Shown in pieces: positions 1 to 7,121 of a stretch of DNA of 22,932 nt. The stretch lies in the IMG/VR virus record IMGVR_UViG_3300042475_000595, positions 1 to 22,932 of that record. The stretch is one strand, 5' to 3'. This DNA is from a virus. The notes under the pieces were generated by a model that was not told where the DNA came from, made no database searches, and saw nothing but the letters and a program-made list of their open reading frames with translations. The position numbers and the translations under genes are program-made. Position 1 is the first letter of the stretch. The number at the start of each line of letters is the position of its first letter.

Positions 1-544
1 TAGCAAGACCATTATTTACGCTATTGTTAATCGCAAGGGATTCGTAGTTACCGACAAGCACCTGCCGATTGCGATTCGTGGCAAGCACGGCCTGCGTTAC
101 CGCAACAGGGGCGATGTTATCACGGGTAGCCCATCCATCAGTTGTGAGGTATGCGTATGCGGTAGGGGATTCATCTGGGAAGGTTGCGTTGGCGGGTGCT
201 GCTCCGTTATTAGAGAATGTCACAGAGCCTTCGGGTACTATCCACAACGCCTCACCCTGTGGGCTTTGCGTGTAGCCTATGTCATTCCATACGCTGAAGT
301 CGTGGTAGAACTCCGAGCGCACAAGGTCGCTGATTTCAAAGTTGATAACTTGGTTTATTGAATAGTCTTTGCTCAACGAGTAGTTGAACGAACCCGATGC
401 AGCAAGGACACCCGTGCGAATACGCAGGTTCAAGTCCATCTCGGTAAGCGTGTCAAGCGCAAGAGCGTTGTTCTTTGCCGTGATAAATTGTGGGCTTCTT
501 GCCATAGCAAGGCTGCTCGGTGTGGAAAATACAGGTGTACTCAT
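1..544 (-). CDS. Virion structural protein, partial (C-terminus outside window)
   Basis: The frame is open from an ATG at 544 to the left window edge, giving at least 181 residues. The start forms an ATGA overlap with the stop of the HK97 gp10-like gene, so it is probably translationally coupled. The protein begins MSTPVFSTPSSLAMARSPQF and is rich in Ser, Thr, Asn and aromatic residues, with no signal peptide or membrane segment. This composition suits a beta-rich virion protein. Position right after the two tail-completion-like genes suggests a tail or receptor-interaction protein. I do not recognise a named family, so the function rests on context. Confidence 0.7.
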   Translation of the reverse strand, partial: MSTPVFSTPSSLAMARSPQFITAKNNALALDTLTEMDLNLRIRTGVLAASGSFNYSLSKDYSINQVINFEISDLVRSEFYHDFSVWNDIGYTQSPQGEALWIVPEGSVTFSNNGAAPANATFPDESPTAYAYLTTDGWATRDNIAPVAVTQAVLATNRNRQVLVGNYESLAINNSVNNGLA

Positions 545-1059
545 TTGGTGGTTCTAAAGTCTTCTTCTGTTAGTTTGAATGCCTCTACTAATTCGGGAGG
601 TAATTTTGCAAAGCCAAGTTTGAATGGTGTGGTAAAGAAATTAGTGGGTCTAATACCCTGCCGATAGACCGACTCACGAACTGCAAAAGGATTCAGTCCC
701 TTGCTTTCTGCCCAATCCTTAAATGCAGAGACGGGAGGCTTCTTGTCCTTGTAGGCAAATGGACTGTTAGGTGCCTTCTGCTTCCATATCTTGCCCTTGT
801 TGTTTGTTCTCTTAAATGCGCTTGTAGTCTTTCTTGTGCCTCCTGCGCCCTTTACTCCCTTGTCTTGAAACTCACCATAATCCTCCATAAAGAAACTCAT
901 TGAGAACTTATCATTTGAGTAGTACACGCTATACCGAAGTGAATTGTAAAGGGTCTTGTTGAAGTTGTGCTTGCCTTTGATGAGATTACTCCTCGCCTGT
1001 TGAATGACATATTTGCCAAACTTAATAAGTACCGCAGCAATCAAGTCCTCCCGTGCCAT
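541..1059 (-). CDS. HK97 gp10-like neck/tail-completion protein
   Basis: This 172-residue protein starts at ATG 1059, 1 nt after the upstream stop codon. It has an N-terminal helical part, then a central segment around YGEFQDKGVKG (residues about 60-72), then a C-terminal RQGIRPTNFFTTPF (about 133-146). The pattern 'YG.F.DKGV.G ... GI.P..FF' is what I associate with HK97 gp10-like neck proteins of Bacteroidota phages, which sit at the head-tail junction. It lies between a tail-terminator-like gene and a structural gene, as expected for such a protein. The family call is by recognition and the exact role is inferred. Confidence 0.65.
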   Translation of the reverse strand: MAREDLIAAVLIKFGKYVIQQARSNLIKGKHNFNKTLYNSLRYSVYYSNDKFSMSFFMEDYGEFQDKGVKGAGGTRKTTSAFKRTNNKGKIWKQKAPNSPFAYKDKKPPVSAFKDWAESKGLNPFAVRESVYRQGIRPTNFFTTPFKLGFAKLPPELVEAFKLTEEDFRTTK

Positions 1060-1060
1060 T

Positions 1061-1528
1061 TTAGCAGATGCTTATCTCGGTGTTTGCAAGCAGCACGTCA
1101 AACGTGGCAGTCCACCCTGCAAGCAGGTTCTCAAACCTCTCGCTAAAGGGAACGCAAGAAGCAGTACCATCCAACTGGTAAAGGTCGGTGTACAGAGTAC
1201 CCCTGCGCAATTCTGTGATGACATCGTTGATTACTGCTAGTTGGGTGTTCAGTATGTTTTGCTCGTTGCTGATGCCGTAGAACGGCTCTGCCTGCAAGCG
1301 TGGATTCTCTTTGGTCTCATCTACCAAGTCCATACAAACAATGCTCACGTTCATGCGAACTATCTGTCCCTCGAATGTTGCTTGGTTGATGATAATATGC
1401 GACAAAGGGAAGATGGTCTGCTTGTTTAGGTCTATGTCAAAAATATCCCCTGTTGTTACCACGTTGACTTGGCTATTTGCTTCAAGCGTATCTTTTAATT
1501 TGGTGGTGATGTCGTAGAATTGTCTCAT
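1061..1528 (-). CDS. Tail-completion/terminator-like protein
   Basis: The product has 155 residues. ATG at 1528 overlaps the TGA of the -1-frame ORF upstream as ATGA, which suggests coupling to that frame. It has alternating beta-rich segments and a phrase VNVVTTGDIFDIDLNKQTIFP (split by me as residues about 21-41) typical of small tail-terminator folds. There is no signal peptide or transmembrane segment. Position (after the terminase and chaperone-like genes, before an HK97 gp10-like gene) fits a tail terminator. I cannot assign a Pfam family from memory, so this is a contextual call. Confidence 0.55.
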   Translation of the reverse strand: MRQFYDITTKLKDTLEANSQVNVVTTGDIFDIDLNKQTIFPLSHIIINQATFEGQIVRMNVSIVCMDLVDETKENPRLQAEPFYGISNEQNILNTQLAVINDVITELRRGTLYTDLYQLDGTASCVPFSERFENLLAGWTATFDVLLANTEISIC

Positions 1529-1782
1529 TTTATTGACTTTTTTATTAGGTCGTTTTCAACTTCTTGCTTTTGCTTTTCAAATGTGAGGAAATGAAGACAC
1601 TCTTGGAGTTCCAATTTAGTGACTCCTCCAAACCTTCTAATATCTCCTTGAGCAAGTTGATATATTGTAGCGTACCATCCCCAACGAGCGGCGAATTGTC
1701 CTTGCTTGGAGTATTCGTTTTCTGGTTCCCTTTCTCCAAAGAGGTCAGGGAAGCCCGCAATAATTCGTTCCCTAAACGCCAA
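1525..1782 (-). CDS. -1-frame ORF after the T9 tract; frameshift extension or overlapping gene
   Basis: This frame encodes about 85 residues and overlaps the last 78 codons of the 238-residue gene in the -1 frame. The first available start is TTG at 1782, inside the run of nine T on the minus strand (1781-1789). The upstream part of the frame is open but has no start codon. The protein looks genuinely coding: a central WGWYATIYQLAQGD and a helical C-terminus with ECLHFLTFEKQKQEVEN, a pattern I associate with small conserved proteins of Bacteroidota phages. Its stop overlaps the next gene as ATGA. It could be made by -1 slippage, giving a fusion of about 245 residues, or from the TTG. An assembly error in the homopolymer is a third option. 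Confidence 0.65.
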   Translation of the reverse strand: MAFRERIIAGFPDLFGEREPENEYSKQGQFAARWGWYATIYQLAQGDIRRFGGVTKLELQECLHFLTFEKQKQEVENDLIKKSIK

Positions 1783-2261
1783 AAAAAAAGCGATGCGCCC
1801 ATTGCAACACTCATCGGGGCTTGCTTCATCTGCTCCGAATACCTGCTTGACCCTTCGTATGGCTCTATCAGATACCGATGCTTGACCTCGCTTGTTATTG
1901 GGCGATACAATACTGCCATCACTTTGTGCAGGTCTTGCACATCTTGCAGGTAGCCATCAAGGTCAACGAACTCACCATAGGTGATGTTGTCAATCTCTGG
2001 GATGAACCCGTACTTCGTGTCCCCCATCGTGAAGGTTGGCGTGAGGCTTGGCTTCTCATTTATCATGGCCATTATGTGCTTGCTGATGTGGCTCACATCT
2101 TTGATGCGCACATTGGGCAACTGCGCCAGAGGCACTCCGCAGAATATCTCAAGCATCTTGTGGGTCAAGAACTCCTCATCGCCCTCAAGCCTCGCAAAGC
2201 GTTGGTATTGGTCAAGCGTGATCTCTGATAGGGCGGTGGGTACAATTACCTTTAGTTCCAT
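1545..2261 (-). CDS. Conserved phage protein with slippery tract (tail-assembly-chaperone-like)
   Basis: The product has 238 residues from ATG 2261. The first 160 residues look like a conserved structural-module protein (GFIPEIDNITYGEFVDLDGY at about 85-104; YRPITSEVKHRYLIEPYEGS at about 119-138). Residues L158-F159-F160 are encoded by CTT TTT TTT inside a T9 run. After this point two frames are open: this one continues 78 codons, and the -1 frame continues to 1525. Two-product frameshift genes in the tail module are usually tail-assembly chaperones (G/GT type), but this gene lies directly after TerL and I cannot assign the family, so the chaperone role is inferred. Confidence 0.6.
   Translation of the reverse strand: MELKVIVPTALSEITLDQYQRFARLEGDEEFLTHKMLEIFCGVPLAQLPNVRIKDVSHISKHIMAMINEKPSLTPTFTMGDTKYGFIPEIDNITYGEFVDLDGYLQDVQDLHKVMAVLYRPITSEVKHRYLIEPYEGSSRYSEQMKQAPMSVAMGASLFFWRLGNELLRASLTSLEKGNQKTNTPSKDNSPLVGDGTLQYINLLKEILEGLEESLNWNSKSVFISSHLKSKSKKLKTT
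1781..1789 (-). promoter_or_regulatory. T9 slippery tract, candidate -1 frameshift site
   Basis: The minus strand reads C-TTTTTTTTT-GG. In frame A the codons are CTT TTT TTT TGG. A -1 slip on T TTT TTT leads into TTG GCG TTT AGG, the frame ending at 1525. This is a perfect heptameric slippery sequence and could also cause transcriptional slippage. No strong downstream stimulatory hairpin was obvious by eye. Confidence 0.6.
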
Positions 2262-2284
2262 TGTATTAAAATAACCTTTTAGTT

Positions 2285-3445
2285 TTAGCGTATGGCATAC
2301 CTGCCAAAGTTAGGTCTGCTCAACTTGTTATACGTTGCATAGCGCAGCGCATCTATGGCGTGATTGAATGCATCTATGGGTTTGTTTAAGAGGTTGCCGT
2401 TCTTGTCCTCTACCCATTTGTAGTTCTGAAGTTCCTTGATTAGGTTGCTGCTTCGTGGTGTTACGAATAGTTTGTGCCGCTTTAGCACGTCAATACCCAC
2501 TATGACGCTATCTGCGCCCTTCTGCGTGGGTTTCACGTTCCATCCCATACGATGCAGCTCCTCGATGCTTTTGGGTTCAGCAGAGTCAGCATATATCTCT
2601 GCCCTTCGGTCAAGGCCAAGTGAGGCAAGTACGTTGCTGATGTCGGGGTTGGTCATCCCCGTGCGGTAAATCAATTCATCCACATACAGATTGTCACCCG
2701 ACTTATAGACCGCCACAAGTGCGGTAGGGTCATTGGTGTACCCAAAGTCCATCCCGTGACATAAGAGCGTGGCATCAGTTGGTATCTCTGCCTGCCCGTA
2801 TTGGAAGATGGTGGCTCTGCTCATACCACGTTCTCCGAGTCCGTAGATTCTCCAATAGTCATTGTCCGTATGTTGCAGCCTTTCTATCTCCTCAACGATT
2901 GAGGCATCCAAGAACGGATTATCAAGGTATGTGGATTGGATGTACGTTACGTCATCACGAGTCAGCAACTTGTCGTATATCCAATGGAACGCGTCTGAAG
3001 GGTTGTAGTCAACCCATATCTTGCCTGTGGTACGAATCAAGAGCTGAAAGAAATCCTCCCAAGTGAGTTCGTTTGCCTCGTTGCAGAATAGGTAGTCACG
3101 TCTTGCTCCCCGTTTCTTCTGCGGTTGGTCAAGGCTTATGAACTCAAAGAGGTTGCCATTCAACTCGTAGGTGTAGTCGCTCTTATTATGCCGTGCCTCA
3201 TCGTAAAGATTGTTGGCATTTAGAATCTCAAAGAAGTCACGATAGGCCGTCATCTTCAGAGACGGCAGAGACTTGCGGACAATGGAGTACACCTTGCCTC
3301 TATCCTCCATCGCCATCACGATGAGCATCTGCAAAAGCGAGTACGTCTTACCAGAACGGCTGCCGCCTTGATTGACTACTATCCGAGTTGGTGCGGTGTA
3401 GTTCTTCTCAAAGAGTTCACTACTCTTTAGGTTTAGCTCGGACAA
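2285..3445 (-). CDS. terL: Terminase large subunit
   Basis: The 386-residue packaging motor is of the Terminase_3 (PBSX-like) type. The ATPase half has a Walker A GGSRSGKT at 27-34 and a Walker B plus catalytic Glu in RDYLFCNEAN (D117-E123). The nuclease half has GMDFGYTNDP (D233), IYADSAEP (D287) and KPIDAFNHAIDALRY (D358, D365), the acidic triad of a headful or cos endonuclease. It docks on the portal and cuts and translocates DNA. The start is a TTG at 3445, 26 nt inside the small-subunit gene; no better start exists before the Walker A. The length is slightly short of the usual 400-450 residues but all motifs are present. Confidence 0.95.
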   Translation of the reverse strand: MSELNLKSSELFEKNYTAPTRIVVNQGGSRSGKTYSLLQMLIVMAMEDRGKVYSIVRKSLPSLKMTAYRDFFEILNANNLYDEARHNKSDYTYELNGNLFEFISLDQPQKKRGARRDYLFCNEANELTWEDFFQLLIRTTGKIWVDYNPSDAFHWIYDKLLTRDDVTYIQSTYLDNPFLDASIVEEIERLQHTDNDYWRIYGLGERGMSRATIFQYGQAEIPTDATLLCHGMDFGYTNDPTALVAVYKSGDNLYVDELIYRTGMTNPDISNVLASLGLDRRAEIYADSAEPKSIEELHRMGWNVKPTQKGADSVIVGIDVLKRHKLFVTPRSSNLIKELQNYKWVEDKNGNLLNKPIDAFNHAIDALRYATYNKLSRPNFGRYAIR

Positions 3446-3719
3446 TCTCTACTTTGATTTTGGTTAGCTCATCCGATACCTCGTGTGAGTTCTCCACCCT
3501 TGCGAGTTTGGGAGTCGTATACTCTGCCATCTTGTTCAATAGGTCAAGTGCGCCCTTCGGGTCATCAGCAGCAACTTGCGTGAGCCATAAGGTCATGTTC
3601 TCAAGGTTGGCTTCTATGAGGGTTTGGAATGCCTCTCGTATTTTGTTGGTGGTCTTGTTTGGTGTTCCGCTTGGCCTTCCTGTGTTGCCTGCTATGAACC
3701 TGCCTTTGTCATCTTTCAT
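3420..3719 (-). CDS. Terminase small subunit-like protein (DUF5681-like)
   Basis: The product has 99 residues from ATG 3719. The N-terminus carries GNTGRPSGTPNKTTNKIREAF, a basic 'GRPxGxxNKTT' DNA-binding-like arm (about 11-31; read here as separate pieces GNTGRPSG and TPNKTTNKIREAF). A helical region follows with WLTQVAADDPKGALDLL (about 45-61) and EYTTPKLAR. This arrangement matches small proteins encoded just before TerL in Bacteroidota phages and serves DNA recognition during packaging initiation. Its 3' end overlaps the TerL start by 26 nt. The role rests on the arm and the gene position. Confidence 0.75.
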   Translation of the reverse strand: MKDDKGRFIAGNTGRPSGTPNKTTNKIREAFQTLIEANLENMTLWLTQVAADDPKGALDLLNKMAEYTTPKLARVENSHEVSDELTKIKVEIVRAKPKE

Positions 3720-3751
3720 TTCCGTAGAGTTCCGTTATTTTCGGTTTGTAT

Positions 3752-4012
3752 CTAAATAACCCTTTTTGCGAGGTGGTGATCGTGTGTTGCGGTTAGCATC
3801 TCTTTGTGCTGCTTCTTATCCCCATATTCTGTATGGCAATTACGGCATAGTGCCATCAGGTTTTCTATGGTATCAGCAATTTTGCTTCCACCCATTCCGC
3901 GTGATTCTATGTGGTGAATGTCTTGCGCTTGGGCTTGACATACCTCGCAGGGTATGAAGTCAGTTGTGGAGTAGCCCATCCCTTTGAGATAGACCTTTGT
4001 GTGGTTCTTCAC
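3752..4012 (-). CDS. HNH endonuclease
   Basis: The product has 86 residues if it starts at GTG 4012, which forms a GTGA overlap with the upstream methyltransferase stop; a TTG at 4027 is an alternative. Two Cys pairs, CEVC at 22-25 and CRNC at 56-59, frame DIHHIE (31-36), the HNH beta-beta-alpha metal core, followed by N51 and H60. Small HNH proteins next to terminase genes often work with the terminase in DNA cleavage (known for HK97-like phages). The gene lies immediately upstream of the small terminase gene. Its end carries one of four AAAGRGTTATTTA-like motifs. Confidence 0.88.
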   Translation of the reverse strand: MKNHTKVYLKGMGYSTTDFIPCEVCQAQAQDIHHIESRGMGGSKIADTIENLMALCRNCHTEYGDKKQHKEMLTATHDHHLAKRVI

Positions 4013-4536
4013 CTTTGGTAAATCCAACAGTCATCAATGAACCAAGCACGGGGGAGTAGTTCATCAACGGCTTGGATTACTCCCTTCCAATTCTCGTGGT
4101 AGTCATCTCCTGCGATAAAGCCTCCCTTCTTTACTTTAGGTAGCCATAGCTTAATATCCTCCTTTACGGCCTCATAGGTATGGGTTAGGTCTATGAATAC
4201 CACGTCTAACGATTCGTTGGCAAACTTCTTTGATGCTGCTTTGGATGTTGCTTTGATTGCCTTGTACTTGCGGTCTCCCATATTCTCCACAAAGAGATTG
4301 TAGATATTCTGTTCCGTTGCAAGTTTATGTGTGGTCGTGAGTTCGTTTGGCGAACCCTTCCAAGTATCTATGATTGTGATGTTTTGGTATGTTGCTTTGT
4401 CGCATAGGTAGGCTGATGACTTACCGAGCCAAGCACCCAGTTCAACGAAGGTGCCGTCTTCGGGCATATTGGCAAGGAGGTAGTCGTATGCTGCTTGGTG
4501 GTTGAACCACCCGTCTATTTGTTTGCTCGTTTTCAT
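4009..4536 (-). CDS. Class I SAM-dependent methyltransferase (Methyltransf_24-like)
   Basis: The product has 175 residues from ATG 4536, which overlaps the stop of the glycosyltransferase gene as ATGA; a longer frame reaches 4557 but lacks support. Motif I is FVELGAWLGKSSAYL (about 30-44), the SAM-binding loop. A central VFIDLTHTYEAVKEDI and a late GGFIAGDDYHENW give the 'H.YE.v..D' and 'GDDY' signatures of the family that methylates sugars or small molecules. With two glycosyltransferase genes directly upstream, a glycan or capping substrate is likely. The substrate is not visible in the sequence. Confidence 0.8.
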   Translation of the reverse strand: MKTSKQIDGWFNHQAAYDYLLANMPEDGTFVELGAWLGKSSAYLCDKATYQNITIIDTWKGSPNELTTTHKLATEQNIYNLFVENMGDRKYKAIKATSKAASKKFANESLDVVFIDLTHTYEAVKEDIKLWLPKVKKGGFIAGDDYHENWKGVIQAVDELLPRAWFIDDCWIYQR

Positions 4537-5060
4537 TTTAGGGCGTTGTAGTAGCAAAGGTACTGCTCTACGCAGATAAGTGTACCGAGCCTTGCGGCTT
4601 CACTTGCAAAGATACCATCGGCCTCATAGGACATTTCAAAGCGTAGGTTGGGCAGGTCGTGTGGCTTGAACATATAGCAGGCGGTATCTATGTTTCCGAC
4701 TTGTGGTTGGTCGGTAGGGCGTAGCCTACCTATTTGCCCCCACGTTACGATTGAGCAATCAAGAGAATGCAAGTTGCTCCACTCCTCAAGGAACTTTGGA
4801 TGCAGCACATTGTCATCATCCAGATAGTAAACCCAATCCTCTTTGGTAAAAGATTCAGCATACAAGTCAAGGAACTCATTGCGTAGGGGATTGCCCATAT
4901 CCCCCGTGCGTGTGGAGTAATGTGTGATTGATGCGCCTGTTGCTCCCTTGAAGTCGGTAGCAGCATCCATCATGACAACCCACGTTGCATAGGCAGGGAT
5001 ATGTTGTTTTAGCCTAACGAGGTTATGAGGTCGTGAGCAGGGCGTGACTATGTAAAGCAT
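4533..5060 (-). CDS. Glycosyltransferase, GT-A fold
   Basis: The 175-residue protein starts MLYIVTPCSRPHNLVRLKQH, a typical GT-A N-terminus with an early nucleotide-binding strand. YYLDDDN at 79-84 is the DxD motif (D81-D83) that binds the metal and nucleotide-sugar. Later EMSYEADGIFA is a candidate catalytic acid region. The protein is shorter than most family 2 enzymes (about 250 residues) yet has the core fold. The start overlaps the upstream glycosyltransferase end by 13 nt. The acceptor is unknown; it could be a phage structural protein, host surface glycan or DNA. Confidence 0.78.
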   Translation of the reverse strand: MLYIVTPCSRPHNLVRLKQHIPAYATWVVMMDAATDFKGATGASITHYSTRTGDMGNPLRNEFLDLYAESFTKEDWVYYLDDDNVLHPKFLEEWSNLHSLDCSIVTWGQIGRLRPTDQPQVGNIDTACYMFKPHDLPNLRFEMSYEADGIFASEAARLGTLICVEQYLCYYNALK

Positions 5061-5986
5061 CGTAGTTCGTTTATCTTATCCATCGTGAATTCCTGCACAT
5101 ACTCGTATAACGATTCCGTTAGGTCAGCAACTTGGTTGGGGTTTTCTTTTAGCCTCTTGATTGCTCCTGCCCATTCGCTTGGGTGCTTGATGGCAATGCA
5201 GTTCTCTTTGGTGATGTATGGTGAATAGGGTTGTGTGTTGCTCACTATCAAAGCGCATTTGCTAAAGCCTGCCTCAAGCATCTTTAGGTGCGACTTGCAC
5301 TTTGCAAACTCTGATGTTGTTAAAGGCACAAGGCTCACGTCAAAGTAATTGTAGAGCTTGTGGTAGTGCGTTGGTGGCATAGTGGGCAGCCTATGGCTTG
5401 CCTTCATAATGTCGGGATAGCCATCTACCTCTGCCACATACCCTTGATAGCCTTCAAGGTTAATTGTGGAATCCTTTACGTCTGCTGCGTGGTGATTGCC
5501 TCCGATATACCCAAAGCGTACTTCTTCGCTTGGCTTTCTCTCTACCTGCCACGTTGCTACGCTAATTGCATTGGGGATGATTCGGATGTTGGTATTGTAC
5601 TTCTTGACCTTTGAGGCAAGGTGCTTGTTTGTCACCCATACCTCATCTGCTGCTTTCATAGAGCGCACGATGCGAGTTCTCATCCGCTCAACGTACAATC
5701 CCTGCAAAGGATGCGTAGGAGGCAGAACCCACCAGTCATCATTGTCAACGATTAACTTGATGCCTTCCTTGCGGCAGAGTTTCACGAAGTCATCAAACGG
5801 CTCAACAGGGAATGCACGGCTTGCAAAGATGTGAGTGACTTTAGGCCACATTTCGGGGTCTATGTCGGTAATCTTCTCAATGAAAAAGACATCTACATCC
5901 TTGTGGCATATCAAGGGTGCAAATGTCCTGTGGTGAGAGACTCCAGAGTTCTGCTTGTGGAAGGCAAGCACAAAGGGTCTAATCAT
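5048..5986 (-). CDS. Glycosyltransferase, GT-B fold (GT4-like)
   Basis: The product has 312 residues from ATG 5986, overlapping the preceding stop as ATGA. The N-terminal Rossmann half includes KLIVDNDDWW (78-86) and ADEVWVTNKHLASKV (about 113-127), the latter like the inter-domain strand and helix of GT4 enzymes. The C-terminal half has RFGYIGGNHHAADV (157-170) and, near 238-258, a KSHLKMLEAG region matching the E-containing nucleotide-sugar site. A phage enzyme of this size next to a GT-A enzyme and a methyltransferase suggests sequential glycan building. The donor and acceptor cannot be read from sequence. Confidence 0.8.
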   Translation of the reverse strand: MIRPFVLAFHKQNSGVSHHRTFAPLICHKDVDVFFIEKITDIDPEMWPKVTHIFASRAFPVEPFDDFVKLCRKEGIKLIVDNDDWWVLPPTHPLQGLYVERMRTRIVRSMKAADEVWVTNKHLASKVKKYNTNIRIIPNAISVATWQVERKPSEEVRFGYIGGNHHAADVKDSTINLEGYQGYVAEVDGYPDIMKASHRLPTMPPTHYHKLYNYFDVSLVPLTTSEFAKCKSHLKMLEAGFSKCALIVSNTQPYSPYITKENCIAIKHPSEWAGAIKRLKENPNQVADLTESLYEYVQEFTMDKINELRCFT

Positions 5987-6174
5987 AAATTAGCCTCTTG
6001 GTCTTTGAACCATTGCGACATCGCTTTGCGGTCTAAATACTTTACCCACATCCGAGCAGCTACTGCTCTGCGTTGGGGCTTGAAGGGGTAGGTGCTACGG
6101 AGCTGCGCCATAGCAATCCTCATAAACTGATCTTGCATTATTCTTTGGTATTTGAGGTGTTGCAAAAAATGCAA
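5983..6174 (-). CDS. Small basic protein of unknown function, TTG start
   Basis: The product has 63 residues and I recognise no family. The first start is TTG at 6174, and a leader motif copy (AAACCAATCG) ends 1 nt before it, which supports this start; an internal ATG (M13) is the alternative. The protein is basic, with Arg and Lys spread throughout (KPQRRAVAARMWVKYLDRK at about 33-51) and it is predicted helical. Its stop overlaps the GT-B start as ATGA. DNA or RNA binding is possible but only by charge. Confidence 0.55.
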   Translation of the reverse strand: MHFLQHLKYQRIMQDQFMRIAMAQLRSTYPFKPQRRAVAARMWVKYLDRKAMSQWFKDQEANL

Positions 6175-6175
6175 C

Positions 6176-6185
6176 GATTGGTTTG
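6176..6185 (-). promoter_or_regulatory. Leader motif copy (CAAACCAATC)
   Basis: The motif lies 1 nt upstream of the TTG at 6174. It shows 9 nt of complementarity to the GATTGGTTT repeat found 3' of the SSB-like gene. Confidence 0.5.
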
Positions 6186-6188
6186 ATG

Positions 6189-6341
6189 TTAAAGTTTAGT
6201 GTTCCAATAGTATTCGCATTGGCCGTGCTTGACAGGTATGCCAACAAAGAACGATTGGTACATATCCGTAGGTGCGGTGAATCGATAGCAGGTTTCTTTT
6301 AGAGGGCAACCTTCTCCTGTGCATTTGGTGATGTCGGTCAT
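6189..6341 (-). CDS. Cys-rich mini-protein (50 aa)
   Basis: ATG 6341 overlaps the exonuclease stop as ATGA; the TAA is at 6189. Four Cys at C7, C12, C18 and C42 (KCTGEGCPLKETCYRFTAP ... HGQCEYYW) suggest a zinc or disulphide-bound mini-domain. The pattern 'C....CPLK..CYR.TAP....YQS.F ... C.YYW' matches small proteins I recall from Bacteroidota phages, whose function is not known. It follows the RecE-like exonuclease gene and could be a cofactor of recombination, but that is only context. Confidence 0.7.
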   Translation of the reverse strand: MTDITKCTGEGCPLKETCYRFTAPTDMYQSFFVGIPVKHGQCEYYWNTKL

Positions 6342-7108
6342 AACGTGCCTACTATTGTGTACGAATCCAAGTCCTCACCCAAGATAAAGAACTGCTTGTA
6401 CAATTCTATTGCCTCCATAGTCTTGCGCTCACCCTCTGCCACAAACTCGGGACTCACCGAGTAAATGCCTATGTCAAGGCTTGCCTTGTCAATAGCGACA
6501 AAGAAGAACTTATCAATAGGAACTCCGAATAATCGGGTGTAGATAAACGCCTGCACATCGTAGCCGTACTTCTTTGCAGAGTAGGGGAATGCCCGTAGGT
6601 CGGTTGTTGTTTTCAAATCAGCCAAGAATCCTTCAGCATAGATGTCAGCCTTCGCCCTAAAGGGCAGGCCGCCAATCATACCAATCTTTGGCACCTCAAA
6701 CTCGCAGCCAGTTAGCAGGCCAAGCACGTTCTCGTTGCGCAGGAGCGCATCAGATATTCGTTGCGCCTCGTTGTACTCTTTACGGGTGCATAGGTTACGC
6801 TTGCCCTTTGCATCCTGCCACGCCTTTGCGTTCTTACTCTGCACCTCAATGACCTCGTAGTCCGCTACTCGGTGCGGCTCAAGAGCCATCAAGTGTACCA
6901 AGCGACCGACTGCAAACGCATCGGATTCATCGCTGCCGTACTTGGTGACGTAGTGGTATGTCTTTGGTGATGTCAGAAGCAGTTTACACGCAGAGGAGGA
7001 TAGGGCGTTCTTGCCCAGTACTCCGTAGTAAAAGTCATCATCTTGCATCTTTTCAAGGACTGTCTCCATGTCCCAAGTGCTTCCGTCAAGTAGTTCTATG
7101 ATTTTCAT
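6338..7108 (-). CDS. RecE-like PD-(D/E)XK exonuclease
   Basis: The product has 256 residues starting at ATG 7108. The longer frame to 7171 is rejected because the leader motif AAAACCAATC lies at 7111-7120 and the methyltransferase stop at 7122 sits just before it. Signatures are ALSSSACKLLL at 35-45 (RecE entry helix), GRLVHLMALEP (68-78), E136/E138, FRAKADIY with D155, LADLKTT with D164 and K166, and YDVQAFIYTRLF (183-194). These are the YqaJ/RecE 5'-3' double-strand exonuclease motifs that start recombination. No RecT or Beta annealase gene is visible nearby, so the SSB-like protein or a host factor may be the partner. Confidence 0.88.
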   Translation of the reverse strand: MKIIELLDGSTWDMETVLEKMQDDDFYYGVLGKNALSSSACKLLLTSPKTYHYVTKYGSDESDAFAVGRLVHLMALEPHRVADYEVIEVQSKNAKAWQDAKGKRNLCTRKEYNEAQRISDALLRNENVLGLLTGCEFEVPKIGMIGGLPFRAKADIYAEGFLADLKTTTDLRAFPYSAKKYGYDVQAFIYTRLFGVPIDKFFFVAIDKASLDIGIYSVSPEFVAEGERKTMEAIELYKQFFILGEDLDSYTIVGTL

Positions 7109-7110
7109 AA

Positions 7111-7120
7111 GATTGGTTTT
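7111..7120 (-). promoter_or_regulatory. Leader motif copy (AAAACCAATC)
   Basis: A perfect copy 2 nt upstream of the exonuclease ATG at 7108, in the short gap after the methyltransferase stop. It fixes the start of the exonuclease gene. Confidence 0.7.
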
Positions 7121-7121
7121 G

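Noticed and set aside
69-2274. Several plus-strand open frames (for example 1004-1240, 1564-1953, 1878-2228)
   Set aside because: They are opposite to well-supported minus-strand genes, have odd composition and no recognisable motifs.
6241-6260. Another ATTGGTA near 6251 resembling the leader motif
   Set aside because: It lies inside the coding frame of the Cys-rich mini-protein and has no start codon at the right distance.
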